Source: Thiovulum sp. ES (GTDB lineage Bacteria > Campylobacterota > Campylobacteria > Campylobacterales > Thiovulaceae). From it: 38,159 bases of DNA. The notes below the pieces were generated by a model, which had not been told where the DNA came from, searched no databases, and saw only the letters and a list, made by a program, of their open reading frames with translations. The stretch covers positions 1 through 38,159 of the forward strand of contig AKKQ01000013.1 in the NCBI GenBank assembly GCA_000276965.1, given 5' to 3'. Shown piece after piece: positions 7,470 to 16,116 of this stretch (the first letter of the stretch is position 1; every line of letters starts with the position of its first letter). Made by a program: the position numbers and the translations under genes.

Positions 7470-8604
7470 TTTCTCTCCTTACCCAACCTTCACTATTTTC
7501 AGAAAGCGAAATCTTAATAAAATTATCTCGCTCTGCCACTTTTTCAAAAATTGTTCGTTCTTCAATCTCTTTAAAATTTGTAGAATAGCTCATCGGAATA
7601 ATTTTTATAACTGTTCCGCCCTTTATACAGACACTCTGTTTCGGAATAGATAGAATAATCAAAAAACCGAGCGGAAAAAGTGAAAGAATTATAAATATGT
7701 TTCTTCTAAAAAAGTAAAAAAGTGCTATGAATACAGCAAAAGTAATAATAGCGACAAAGTATTTTATATTTCGATTATGATCGAGTGTTTTTGGTCTCAA
7801 ATCTTTTGCAGTTGTAACCATGTCATCTCGAACATCAATTTCCATAATTTTCTCTTCAAGCTGAAATTTAACAGTATTGAAATATTTCATCTTAAAAGAG
7901 TTATAGTATTTTGGAACAACAATATAATATACCGCCCGACTTTTTAAAAAAGCTTTTGATGAATTTTCAGTCTCATAGCCCTGCTCTTTAATATATGGCT
8001 CTTTAAAATAAATGCCTTTTAAATCACTCTTTTCTGCACTAATAAAAATCGTCAAAATATTATTCTCTTCATCGTATCGATTTGCAAGAGTTTTATCAAT
8101 TGTCAAATTTTCAGCAAAAATTCCAGAGCAATTTTCAATCATTTCGCAGGGGAGATGAATTGAATGAATTTTTCGACCAGAAAGAGATGCGGAATAGGAT
8201 TCGGTTTTTGAGAGATATAGATTTATCCGCGGAGTTGAAACATAAGTATCTGTAACTTTAAAATAGAAAGTGTCATAAACAGAGAGGATTCCGCCCTCAT
8301 CAATCATTTCACGATGAGGTTCATTATTTAAAGAAATTAGACCTTCGGTATCAAAAAATTTATATCTTAATTTATCATATTCCTCGGAGAGAACCCGAGT
8401 TTTTAGAGTAATTGGGAAGATTTGTCCCATATAGACTTTTTGCGGAATCTGATGGTATCCCGTATAAATATCTCTGCCTTTTATCTCGACCTCATCGATA
8501 TTTTCATGAATTTCAACAGTTTTAATTGTATCAAGTCCAAGAATTTCATCAAGATTTTCAGAAAAAAGTGAAGTTGAAAAAAATATAAATAAGATGAACT
8601 TCAA
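7450..8604 (-). CDS. membrane protein with C-terminal SH3b-like domain
   Basis: A 384-residue protein. A signal peptide (MKFILFIFFSTSLFSE) leads into about 250 residues of beta-rich periplasmic sequence faintly like BatD domains. Two adjacent membrane helices follow (about 282-319, KYFVAIITFAVFIALFYFF and FIILSLFPLGFLIILSI). The C-terminal part ends in an SH3b-like fold (VIKIIPMSYSTNF to SEGWVRRESVC). Domains of this type bind cell wall or protein ligands, but no function is known for this arrangement. It lies between hemN and plsC, 9 bases after hemN, and is probably in one transcript with them. Confidence 0.7.
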   Translation of the reverse strand: MKFILFIFFSTSLFSENLDEILGLDTIKTVEIHENIDEVEIKGRDIYTGYHQIPQKVYMGQIFPITLKTRVLSEEYDKLRYKFFDTEGLISLNNEPHREMIDEGGILSVYDTFYFKVTDTYVSTPRINLYLSKTESYSASLSGRKIHSIHLPCEMIENCSGIFAENLTIDKTLANRYDEENNILTIFISAEKSDLKGIYFKEPYIKEQGYETENSSKAFLKSRAVYYIVVPKYYNSFKMKYFNTVKFQLEEKIMEIDVRDDMVTTAKDLRPKTLDHNRNIKYFVAIITFAVFIALFYFFRRNIFIILSLFPLGFLIILSIPKQSVCIKGGTVIKIIPMSYSTNFKEIEERTIFEKVAERDNFIKISLSENSEGWVRRESVCEED

Positions 8605-8613
8605 AATTCACCT

Positions 8614-9984
8614 CTAAACAGTCTTGCTAAAAGTCTTTTTTGACTGAACATGTTTTTTCATGTATGCATCAAAAACCATCGCAATATTCCGAATTATCAA
8701 ACCACCTGTAAAAGTTGTCTCAATCGATTTTTCAGAAATTTCCAAAAGTTCCCCATCAACAAAAACCTGCAACTCTTCCAACTCTTTTTTGAAATAGTCA
8801 TTAAATCTAACTCTGAAATTTTTATTAAAACGAGCAATGTCAAATTTGAAATTACTCATCAATTCCATAATCACATATTTGCGAATTTTGTCATCTTCAG
8901 AGAGTTTTACACCTCTAAAAATTGGCAGTTCACCACGATCAAGTGCCTCTTCATAATCTCTCATCTCTTTAAAATTCTGAATATAATATCCGTCACCTTC
9001 ACCGATTGAAGTTAAACCAATTCCAAGCAGAGTTGCACCACCTTTTGTTGTATAACCTTGGAAGTTTCTGTGAAGTTCTCCCCGCTCAATTGCTAAGAAA
9101 AGTTCATCATTCTCTTTTGCAAAATGATCCATTCCAACCATTTTGTATCCGTTGCTAGTCAAATAGTCAATTGTGTATTTTAAGATTTTCAGTTTTTCCG
9201 CAGGTTCTGGTAGAGTGTGTTCGTCAATTTTTCTCATTGTTTTCATCAACCAAGGAACATGGGCATAGTTAAAAACTGCAAATCTCTCTGGACTCATCGA
9301 GACCGACTTCTCTAAAGTATCTTTAAATTTGTCCAAATTCTGATACGGCAAACCGTAGATGAGGTCGATATTTACAGAGCTAATTCCAGAATTCCGTGCC
9401 AAATCATTGCTCTCTTTTACAATTTCGTATGGCTGGACTCTATGAACTGCCTCTTGCACCTCTTTATCAAAATCCTGAACTCCAAATGAGATCCTATTAA
9501 ATCCTCCCTCTCTCAAAACTTTCATCTGATTTTCATCTAAAAATCGCGGATCAACTTCACAGCTGATTTCTGCATTTTGACTGAAATTTGGGAATGTTTT
9601 TCTTATCATTTTTATAATTCTTTCCAACTCACTTGCTGAAAAAAATGTTGGTGTTCCTCCGCCAAAGTGCATCTGAATCACTTCTCGTGAAGTCTCCATA
9701 TTGCCAGAAAGCAGTTTTAACTCTTTTTCCAAATATCCAATGTATCTCTCTCTTTTGCTCTCTTTTGATGTATAAACAACATTGCAACCACAAAAATAAC
9801 AGGCACTTCGGCAAAACGGTAAATGAAAATAGAGAGAAAGAGGCTTTTCACTCTCTCTTAACTCTTTTAAATACTCATTTTTTACCTCATCGCTACTCTC
9901 AAACTCAACAGCAGTTGGATAGCTTGTGTATCTTGGTCCAGCTTTTGAGAATTTTCCAATCTTTTCAAAATCAATATCTACCAA
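8614..9984 (-). CDS. hemN: oxygen-independent coproporphyrinogen III oxidase HemN
   Basis: A 456-residue radical SAM enzyme. C58-X3-C62-X2-C65 (PFCRSACYFCGC) binds the 4Fe-4S cluster, FGGGTPTF (107-114) binds SAM, and the N-terminal GPRYTSYPT is the HemN signature. It decarboxylates two propionates of coproporphyrinogen III to vinyls without oxygen, in heme synthesis. Length and the C-terminal domain (GLTSIGEGDGYYIQN) fit true HemN and not HemW. The start is TTG, 7 bases after AGGAG on the minus strand. It is transcribed divergently from porC. Confidence 0.93.
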   Translation of the reverse strand: MVDIDFEKIGKFSKAGPRYTSYPTAVEFESSDEVKNEYLKELRESEKPLSLYFHLPFCRSACYFCGCNVVYTSKESKRERYIGYLEKELKLLSGNMETSREVIQMHFGGGTPTFFSASELERIIKMIRKTFPNFSQNAEISCEVDPRFLDENQMKVLREGGFNRISFGVQDFDKEVQEAVHRVQPYEIVKESNDLARNSGISSVNIDLIYGLPYQNLDKFKDTLEKSVSMSPERFAVFNYAHVPWLMKTMRKIDEHTLPEPAEKLKILKYTIDYLTSNGYKMVGMDHFAKENDELFLAIERGELHRNFQGYTTKGGATLLGIGLTSIGEGDGYYIQNFKEMRDYEEALDRGELPIFRGVKLSEDDKIRKYVIMELMSNFKFDIARFNKNFRVRFNDYFKKELEELQVFVDGELLEISEKSIETTFTGGLIIRNIAMVFDAYMKKHVQSKKTFSKTV

Positions 9985-10136
9985 ATTATCACTCCTAATA
10001 TTTAATAACCTTACTTTTAAAAAATTTCTGTTTCGATCTTTTTAAGGTTTGGACGGTTTTTTACCAAAATTCATATAAAAAAGTATATCAGTTTTTGTTT
10101 CTTTAAATTACAATCTCTATTTTGCTTTTAAATTAC

Positions 10137-10166
10137 TTGATATTTTTAACTTTATTTCGGTAAGAT
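10137..10166 (+). promoter_or_regulatory. promoter of the porCDAB operon
   Basis: TTGATA (10137-10142) and TAAGAT (10161-10166) are separated by 18 bases, about 52 bases before the porC start. The remainder of the 230-base gap to hemN is AT-rich, and I see no clear operator in it. Confidence 0.5.
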
Positions 10167-10218
10167 GTTTTGTAAAAGTTTCCAAAAAGAAACAACTAGA
10201 GAAAACGAAAGGATTTCA

Positions 10219-10776
10219 ATGTTAGAGATTCGTTGGCACAGCCGTGCTGGTCAAGGTGCTGTAACAGGTGCTAAGGGTTTAGCTGATGTTATTGCAACAA
10301 CGGGTAAATTTGTTCAAGCATTCGCATTTTACGGCTCGGCTAAAAGGGGAGCGGCTATGACTGCTTACAACCGAGTTGATGACGAAGAGATTATCAATCA
10401 TGAGAAATTCATGAATCCTGACTTTGTTCTTGTTATCGATCCTGCTCTTACTTATACTGATGATATTACTCTTAATGAAAAAGAGGATACAAAATATATC
10501 ATTACGACTCACATGAGTAAAGAGGACCTCATCAAATCTCAACCAAAACTTGAAGGTAAAGAAGTTTATGTTGTTGATTGTATGAGAATTTCTCAAGAAA
10601 AAATCGGTAAAGCAATTCCAAATACTCCAATGCTTGGTGCTTTAATGAAAATTTCTGGAATGTATGATTTGGATTTCTTTAAAAAGAGTATGTTAAGTGT
10701 TCTTGAAAAGTTCCCACAAAAAATCATCGATGCAAATATGGCAGCGATTGAAACAGCTTACAACGAAGTAAATTAG
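10219..10776 (+). CDS. porC: pyruvate:ferredoxin oxidoreductase, gamma subunit
   Basis: A 185-residue gamma subunit of the four-subunit 2-oxoacid:acceptor oxidoreductase family. IRWHSRAGQGAVTGAKGLAD is the family start and FAFYGSAKRGAAMTAYNRV follows. An upstream ATG is in frame at 10165, but the ATG at 10219 matches the family N-terminus and has GAAAGGAT 5 bases before it. It is first of four genes in the order gamma-delta-alpha-beta, which is that of pyruvate oxidoreductase in Helicobacter and relatives; the 2-oxoglutarate enzyme has a different order. The complex converts pyruvate and CoA to acetyl-CoA, CO2 and reduced ferredoxin or flavodoxin, and may run in reverse in autotrophs. Confidence 0.92.
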   Translation: MLEIRWHSRAGQGAVTGAKGLADVIATTGKFVQAFAFYGSAKRGAAMTAYNRVDDEEIINHEKFMNPDFVLVIDPALTYTDDITLNEKEDTKYIITTHMSKEDLIKSQPKLEGKEVYVVDCMRISQEKIGKAIPNTPMLGALMKISGMYDLDFFKKSMLSVLEKFPQKIIDANMAAIETAYNEVN

Positions 10777-10785
10777 GAGACACAT

Positions 10786-11196
10786 ATGGAAAAAAGAGGT
10801 TGGAACGACTTTGACCCTGGTGTAATTCTTTTCTCTTTTGAAAAAGATAAAAAAGTTACAGATATTGCTACGACTCTACCAGAAGATAGACCTTACTCAC
10901 AGAGTAACTCTTTCTCATCAAATCAAGCCTCAGAATGGAGAGTAATTAAACCAGTTTATAACAGAGATAGCTGTATTGATTGTCAATTCTGTTGGATTTA
11001 CTGCCCAGACATGTCTATTATTTCTCGAGATAAAGAGATGAAGGGAATCGATTATGATCACTGTAAAGGTTGTGGAATTTGTGTAGAGGTTTGTCCTACA
11101 AGTCCAAAATCACTACTTATGTTCCAAGAGGCTGAAGATGAGAAAAAAGCTCTTAGTGAATGGCCTACAAAAGAAGATAAAAAAGAGGAGAAGTAA
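10786..11196 (+). CDS. porD: pyruvate:ferredoxin oxidoreductase, delta subunit
   Basis: A 136-residue ferredoxin-like subunit with two 4Fe-4S binding motifs: C63-X2-C66-X2-C69-X3-C73 (SCIDCQFCWIYCPD) and C93-X2-C96-X2-C99-X3-C103 (HCKGCGICVEVCPT). It passes electrons from the catalytic subunits to the external carrier. AGGAGA lies 6 bases before its ATG and it begins 9 bases after porC. Confidence 0.93.
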   Translation: MEKRGWNDFDPGVILFSFEKDKKVTDIATTLPEDRPYSQSNSFSSNQASEWRVIKPVYNRDSCIDCQFCWIYCPDMSIISRDKEMKGIDYDHCKGCGICVEVCPTSPKSLLMFQEAEDEKKALSEWPTKEDKKEEK

Positions 11197-11198
11197 CC

Positions 11199-12425
11199 AT
11201 GGCTGAAAAAATGGAATTAAAATCTGTTGAAGTTTGGGACGGTAACTTAGCTGCGGCTCATTCACTTCGACAAGCACAAGTTGATGTAGTTGCTGCCTAT
11301 CCTATTACACCTTCAACTCCAATTGTTGAAAACTATGCAAGATTTTTAGCAAACGGATATGTCGACGGTGAGTATGTTATGGTTGAGTCAGAACATGCTG
11401 CTATGTCTGGATGTATTGGTGCATCTGCTGCTGGTGGTCGAGTTGCAACTGCGACTTCATCTCAAGGTTATGCACTTATGGTTGAAACTCTTTACCAAGC
11501 TTCTGGTATGAGACTTCCAATTATTCTTCATGTTGTAAATAGAGCTTTAGCTGCTCCGTTGAATGTAAATGGAGACCACTCTGATATGTATCTTGGTCGA
11601 GATACTGGTTGGATTCAACTCGATTCTTTTAAACAACAAGAAGCTTACGATTTAGGTTTAATGGCTTTTAAAATTGGTGAAGATCACGGAATCCGATTAC
11701 CAGTTATGGTTCATCAAGACGGATTCATCTCTTCTCACACAGCTCAAAATATCAACCCTATTGACGATGAGGTCGCTTATAATTTTGTCGGCGAACACCA
11801 ACCGTTCAATGCAATGTTAGACTTTGAGAAACCAGCAACTTATGGTGCACAAACTGAAGAGAATTGGCATTTTGAACACAAAGCTCAACAACACCACGAT
11901 TTAATGACAAAAGTTTTCCCAAAAGTTGAAGAAGTGTTTGCTGAATTCAAAGAGTTGACTGGTCGAGAGTATAAAATGGTTGAAACTTTTGACATGGAAG
12001 ATGCAGATGTTGCAATTATTGCAATGGGAACAACTGTTGAGAGTGCAAGACTCGCTGCTAGACTTTCTCGAAAAGATGGTGTAAAAGCAGGTGTTGTTGG
12101 AATTCGACTTATTCGACCTTTCCCTTTCGAGCAAATTAAAGAAGTTTTAAAAGATGTTAAAGCAATTGGAACACTTGATAGAAGTTCTCCAAATGGAACA
12201 GTTGGAATGCTTCACAATGAGATTTCTGCTGTTGTAATTGAGAACGAGACAGTTCCAGTTATGAAAAACTACATCTACGGTCTTGGTGGTCGAGATATTA
12301 CAATCCAAATGTTAAAAGACATTTTTGCTGAATTAAACGAGAATGCAAAAGCAGGAAAAAGAATTGGTGCAATTCAAACATTCATCAATGTTCGAGGTCC
12401 TGAATTATCTTTCTTAGGAAAATAG
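11199..12425 (+). CDS. porA: pyruvate:ferredoxin oxidoreductase, alpha subunit
   Basis: A 408-residue alpha subunit. The N-terminal pyrimidine-binding domain contains AAYPITPSTPIVE and VESEHAAMSGCIGASAAGGR with the Glu that activates thiamine diphosphate. A transketolase C-terminal-like domain follows (ADVAIIAMGTTVESARLAAR, VGIRLIRPFPFEQIKEVL). It forms the active site together with PorB. It starts 2 bases after porD with GAGGAGAAG as ribosome binding site, so the operon is tightly coupled. Confidence 0.94.
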   Translation: MAEKMELKSVEVWDGNLAAAHSLRQAQVDVVAAYPITPSTPIVENYARFLANGYVDGEYVMVESEHAAMSGCIGASAAGGRVATATSSQGYALMVETLYQASGMRLPIILHVVNRALAAPLNVNGDHSDMYLGRDTGWIQLDSFKQQEAYDLGLMAFKIGEDHGIRLPVMVHQDGFISSHTAQNINPIDDEVAYNFVGEHQPFNAMLDFEKPATYGAQTEENWHFEHKAQQHHDLMTKVFPKVEEVFAEFKELTGREYKMVETFDMEDADVAIIAMGTTVESARLAARLSRKDGVKAGVVGIRLIRPFPFEQIKEVLKDVKAIGTLDRSSPNGTVGMLHNEISAVVIENETVPVMKNYIYGLGGRDITIQMLKDIFAELNENAKAGKRIGAIQTFINVRGPELSFLGK

Positions 12426-12434
12426 GAGAAAAGA

Positions 12435-13394
12435 ATGGCTGAACAAAAGAAAATTAAAAACTTAAAAGAGTTCTCAAAGTCATCTGATAGATTTGAGGGT
12501 TCAAACCTTCTCTGTCCAGGTTGTGCTCACTCTATTATTGTTCGAGAAGTTTTAAATGCTACAAATGATGATTTAATTCTTTCTGCTGCGACAGGTTGTC
12601 TTGAAGTTTCAACTGCTGTTTATCCATTTACATCTTGGGATGCTTCTTGGATTCACATCGGTTTTGAAAATGCAACAACTGCTGTGGCAGGTGCTGAAGC
12701 GATGTATAAAGCTCTAAAAAACAAAGGACGACTACCACAACCTGATAGAACTCCTAAATTTGTAGCTTTTGCGGGTGATGGTGCGACTTACGATATTGGT
12801 TTCCAATGGCTTTCAGGTAGTTTTGAAAGAGGACACAATATTATGCATGTTACACTTGACAACGAGGTTTATGCAAATACTGGTGGTCAAAGTTCATCTT
12901 CAACTCCAATTGGTTCTTCAACAACAACAGCTCCAGCTGGTCGAGTTTCATACGGTGAAAAACGAGTTAAAAAAGACATGATGTCTATCATGGCCGCTCA
13001 CGGTGCTCCATATGTTGCTCAAGTTGCTCCAAACAAATGGAAAGATATGGTGAAGAAAATTCAACACGGTTTTGCTGTTGAAGGTCCTGTTTATATCAAT
13101 GCAATGAGTGCATGTACGACTGAGTGGAGATTTGACCACAAAGATACAATTATGGTTTCTGATGTTGCTGTTGATTCACTTGTTTTCCCTCTTTATGAAA
13201 TTATTGATGGACACACTTGGAATATCACATACAGACCAAAAAATGTTTTACCAGTTAAAGATTATCTTGCACTTCAAGGAAGATTTAAGCATCTTTTTAA
13301 ACCAGAAAACGAACATATTATCGATGAATGGCAAAAAAGAGTTGATCAAGAGTGGGTAAGAATTCAAAGAATGGAAGAAAACTCACCTAGATAA
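12435..13394 (+). CDS. porB: pyruvate:ferredoxin oxidoreductase, beta subunit
   Basis: A 319-residue thiamine diphosphate-binding subunit. CPGC (27-30) and C55 are cluster ligands of the family. GDG (114-116) and DNEVYANTGGQ form the Mg/diphosphate site. It is the last gene of the operon; AGGAGAA precedes its ATG and a GC-rich hairpin lies just after its stop. Confidence 0.94.
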   Translation: MAEQKKIKNLKEFSKSSDRFEGSNLLCPGCAHSIIVREVLNATNDDLILSAATGCLEVSTAVYPFTSWDASWIHIGFENATTAVAGAEAMYKALKNKGRLPQPDRTPKFVAFAGDGATYDIGFQWLSGSFERGHNIMHVTLDNEVYANTGGQSSSSTPIGSSTTTAPAGRVSYGEKRVKKDMMSIMAAHGAPYVAQVAPNKWKDMVKKIQHGFAVEGPVYINAMSACTTEWRFDHKDTIMVSDVAVDSLVFPLYEIIDGHTWNITYRPKNVLPVKDYLALQGRFKHLFKPENEHIIDEWQKRVDQEWVRIQRMEENSPR

Positions 13395-13405
13395 TTTCTC
13401 CGCAC

Positions 13406-13423
13406 TTCCCCTTTTCTGGGGAA
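13406..13423 (+). terminator. hairpin after porB
   Basis: TTCCCC-TTTTCT-GGGGAA gives a 6-bp stem 11 bases after the porB stop. The following T-run is weak (ATTCC), so termination may be partial. Confidence 0.45.
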
Positions 13424-13467
13424 ATTCCAAACAAAACTTATTTTTAATTGTAAAATTATTTGCAAAA

Positions 13468-13473
13468 TATAAT
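13468..13473 (+). promoter_or_regulatory. -10 box for kdsB
   Basis: TATAAT is followed by TCTGAAAAAGGAAAAGA and the TTG start, only 17 bases downstream. The layout matches that before the yqeY-like gene at 4735, suggesting very short 5' leaders. Confidence 0.45.
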
Positions 13474-13490
13474 TCTGAAAAAGGAAAAGA

Positions 13491-14207
13491 TTGAAAAATG
13501 CAATTATTATTCCTGCACGATTACAGTCCAGTCGTTTGCCGAGAAAAGTCCTCCTCGACATTTGTGGAAAAAGTCTAATTCAAAGAGTTTACGAAAAAGT
13601 CAAAGAGAGTAAAAAAGCACAACGAATAATTGTTGCAACAGATAGCGATGAGGTCGCAAAAGTTGTTGAAAATTTTGGAGGTGAAGTTTTTATGACTTCA
13701 GATCAACACAAGTCAGGAACAGACAGAGTCGCAGAAGTTACCCAAAATTTAGATGTAGATTTTGTGGTAAATGTGCAAGGCGATGAACCGCTGATTTCTC
13801 CTGACCTCATCGACAAGATAATTGAGATGTTTGAAAATGATAAAAGTGTGCTTTTTGGAACGGCAAAACATAAAATCAGCGAAGAAGAAGCGAATGATTC
13901 TCATATTGTCAAAGTTGTTACAGATGTTGAGGAAAACGGAATATATTTTTCACGGAGTCGAATTCCATTTCATCGAGACGGCGGACATGAATATTTTCAG
14001 CACATCGGAATTTACGGATACAAAAAAGAGTTTTTGGAAATTTTCACAAAATTGCCTCACGGAAAGTTAGAAGATATGGAAAAACTTGAGCAACTTCGAG
14101 CAATTGAAAATGGATTTAAAATTCGAGTTGTTGAGACTGAATATAAATCAATTGGAGTCGATACCGAAGCCGATTTGGAAAAAGTTAAAAGGATTATTTG
14201 TGGATAA
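13491..14207 (+). CDS. kdsB: 3-deoxy-manno-octulosonate cytidylyltransferase (CMP-Kdo synthetase)
   Basis: A 238-residue nucleotidyltransferase. The N-terminal IIIPARLQSSRLPRKVL is the CTP-binding signature; FVVNVQGDEPLI holds metal-binding residues and HIGIYGYKKEFL is conserved. It joins CMP to Kdo for attachment to lipid A in the cytoplasm. The TTG start follows AAAAAGGAAAAG. It overlaps maf by 8 bases and two GATGAGGTC motifs lie in it, one in each orientation (13647 and 13803). Confidence 0.94.
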   Translation: MKNAIIIPARLQSSRLPRKVLLDICGKSLIQRVYEKVKESKKAQRIIVATDSDEVAKVVENFGGEVFMTSDQHKSGTDRVAEVTQNLDVDFVVNVQGDEPLISPDLIDKIIEMFENDKSVLFGTAKHKISEEEANDSHIVKVVTDVEENGIYFSRSRIPFHRDGGHEYFQHIGIYGYKKEFLEIFTKLPHGKLEDMEKLEQLRAIENGFKIRVVETEYKSIGVDTEADLEKVKRIICG

Positions 14208-14748
14208 ATTATTGCTCTGTTCTGGTTCTGAAACTCGAGCAAATATGTTAAGAGAAAGAGGTATTGACTTCATTCAAAAATCTTCCCTTTTTGATGAAGA
14301 AACAATTATTGAAACCGACCCAAAAAGTTTTGTTTATAAAGCGACAATTGGGAAATACAAATCGTGCTTAAAGAATTCTAGTGAATTCAAAAAAATCCTT
14401 GTTGCGGACACTGTTGTTACTGCAAACGGATTGATTTTAAGAAAAGCAAATTCTGAAAGTGAAGCCCGAAAAATTCTCGAGTTACAAAGCGGAAACTCTG
14501 TTTCAATTCTCACTGCAACAATTCTTAAAAACGGAAATCGTGAAATCATTGATTTGAGTTCCACTGTTTATAAATTTCGGAAATTCGATGAGGTCGCCCT
14601 GAATAAATTTATAGATTCTGGTGAGTGGCGAGGAAAAGCTGGAGCTTGTATGGTCGAAGGATTTTGCGGTAATTTTATTGAGTCTGTTTCTGGTTTTGAG
14701 AGTTGTGCCATGGGTTTAAGTTTTGAAAAAATTGCGAGATTTTTGTGA
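14200..14748 (+). CDS. maf: Maf family nucleoside triphosphate pyrophosphatase
   Basis: A 182-residue Maf protein: LLLCSGSETRANMLRERGI at the start is the nucleotide-binding loop, LVADTVVTANG contains the catalytic Asp, and GAC...GNFIESVSGFESCAMGLS is the typical end. It removes diphosphate from non-canonical or excess dTTP/UTP-like nucleotides. The open frame extends upstream into kdsB, but GTG at 14200 matches the family start and has AAGGA before it. It overlaps kdsB by 8 bases and yidD by 4. Confidence 0.9.
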   Translation: MDKLLLCSGSETRANMLRERGIDFIQKSSLFDEETIIETDPKSFVYKATIGKYKSCLKNSSEFKKILVADTVVTANGLILRKANSESEARKILELQSGNSVSILTATILKNGNREIIDLSSTVYKFRKFDEVALNKFIDSGEWRGKAGACMVEGFCGNFIESVSGFESCAMGLSFEKIARFL

Positions 14749-15077
14749 AGAAAATCATTCAAATTTTCATAAATTTCTACCAAAAATATTTGACACTTCT
14801 TGCATATGGAAGTTGTCGATACTACCCGACTTGTTCGCAATACACAAAAGAGCAATTTCGTTTTAATTCATTTTTTAAAGCTCTCTTTTTTTCATCAAAA
14901 AGAATAGTAACTTGCAATCAACTTTTTATTGGTGGAATCGATTATCCAATTATTCAAAAAGATTTTTTAACTTGTGTCTCCTTTCAAAAAATTGGAAAAA
15001 TTGAATATTGGTTTGTTCCTGTTCCTAAAAAAGAGAAACATTTTTTTGCTGTAAAAGTTATGCAACACTGGAGTTAA
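14745..15077 (+). CDS. yidD: membrane protein insertion efficiency factor YidD
   Basis: A 110-residue YidD/DUF37 protein: FINFYQKYLTLLAYGSCRYY and PTCSQYTKEQFRF carry the conserved Cys residues. It has an amphipathic N-terminus and associates with YidC-dependent insertion at the inner membrane. The GTG start sits in GTGA shared with the maf stop. The C-terminal 40 residues extend beyond the usual 70-90 residue core. It is convergent with uppS with only 5 bases between them and no visible terminator. Confidence 0.88.
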   Translation: MKKIIQIFINFYQKYLTLLAYGSCRYYPTCSQYTKEQFRFNSFFKALFFSSKRIVTCNQLFIGGIDYPIIQKDFLTCVSFQKIGKIEYWFVPVPKKEKHFFAVKVMQHWS

Positions 15078-15082
15078 ATTTT

Positions 15083-15745
15083 TTAAAGTCCGCCAAATCT
15101 TCTTTCCCTGTTTTTAAATTCAAGAACTATTTTTTCTAATTCATTGTGATTAAAATCTGGGAAAAGTGTATCTGTAAAAAAAAGTTCCCCATATGCAATT
15201 TGCCAAAGTAGAAAATTAGAGACTCTTTTTTCTCCACCAGTCCGAATTAAAATATCTATATTCTCTTTTAAATCAAGATTTTTTTGAATATTTTCTTCGC
15301 AAACCTCATCATTATTTTGTAAAACTTTTTTTATGCTACGAACAATTTCATCTTTTCCGCCATAATTTATTGCAAGATTCTGAGTAAGTTCGCTCATATT
15401 TTCAGTCTCTTTTTCGAGATTTTCAATGCTTTTTCTGAGATTTTTTGAAAAAGGAGTTAAATCACCAATTGCACGAAATTTAACACCATTTTCCAAATAT
15501 GTTGAAAGTTCTCTATTTAAATATGTCGATAAAAGCTTCATTAAAAAATCAACTTCTAATTTTGGTCGTTTCCAATTTTCAGTTGAAAAAGCATAGAGAG
15601 TTAAAGAGGAAATTTCATGTTTCTTTGATGCAAAAGTTGTTAAATCTCGAACGACTTCACTTCCAACTCTGTGTCCTTCAGTTCTCTTTTTTCCCTGCCT
15701 TGTAGCCCAACGACCATTTCCGTCCATAATAATTCCGATATTCAC
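15083..15745 (-). CDS. uppS: isoprenyl transferase (undecaprenyl diphosphate synthase)
   Basis: A 220-residue cis-prenyltransferase. IGIIMDGNGRWA has the catalytic Asp8; GHRVGSE, YAFSTENWKRP and the C-terminal RTGGEKRVSNFLLWQ are the conserved blocks. It makes the lipid carrier for peptidoglycan and O-antigen from farnesyl and isopentenyl diphosphates. The GTG start shares its G with the TAG of the upstream HATPase gene, so it is the last gene of the STAS/HATPase run, an unusual coupling. Confidence 0.93.
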   Translation of the reverse strand: MNIGIIMDGNGRWATRQGKKRTEGHRVGSEVVRDLTTFASKKHEISSLTLYAFSTENWKRPKLEVDFLMKLLSTYLNRELSTYLENGVKFRAIGDLTPFSKNLRKSIENLEKETENMSELTQNLAINYGGKDEIVRSIKKVLQNNDEVCEENIQKNLDLKENIDILIRTGGEKRVSNFLLWQIAYGELFFTDTLFPDFNHNELEKIVLEFKNRERRFGGL

Positions 15746-16116
15746 TAAACCCTCTTTTTACAAATAATTTCTGTTCCACACTCTGAAGTCTCTATATCTA
15801 AACAGTCGCAAAGTCTAATTATTGATGGAAAACCAATTCCCAATGTATTTGCTGTGCTGTATCCATCTTTGATTGAGTTTTCAACATCTGAAATTCCTCC
15901 ACCAGAATCAGTAGCAACTATTTCACAATTCTCTTCTTTGAATTGAACTTTTATAGAGCCTTGTGGAGTGTGTTTAGTTATGTTATTTGCTAATTCGGAA
16001 ATTATTGTCATTATTTCAACACAACGAAGTTCTGAAACATTTTGTTGGCAAATATAATTTTGGAATTTTCCCAAAACAATGGAGATTTCGGATTGATTAT
16101 TTATCTCTATGTGCAT
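15745..16116 (-). CDS. RsbT/RsbW-like HATPase (serine kinase-type ATP-binding protein)
   Basis: About 123 residues with a HATPase_c_2 domain: N-box ISELANNITKH, G1 box ATDSGGGI and G2 box TLGIGFPSI. The ATP lid and short length fit RsbT-type switch kinases. In stressosomes RsbT phosphorylates STAS proteins and then activates an output partner. The start is taken as the third ATG of the frame (MHIEINN); earlier ATGs at 16131 and 16125 are possible and overlap the preceding gene. Two STAS genes lie directly upstream and uppS directly downstream. Confidence 0.8.
   Translation of the reverse strand: MHIEINNQSEISIVLGKFQNYICQQNVSELRCVEIMTIISELANNITKHTPQGSIKVQFKEENCEIVATDSGGGISDVENSIKDGYSTANTLGIGFPSIIRLCDCLDIETSECGTEIICKKRV

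Noticed and set aside
8650-9009. Plus-strand open frames inside hemN
   Set aside because: They are antisense shadows without ribosome sites or recognisable domains; hemN is unambiguous on the other strand.
10165-10218. Longer start for porC
   Set aside because: The extra 18 residues do not match the family, overlap the likely promoter -10 box, and the inner ATG has a better ribosome site.
14086-14199. Longer start for maf inside kdsB
   Set aside because: The family N-terminus begins at the GTG at 14200, which has AAGGA before it; the upstream part is only an open frame within kdsB.
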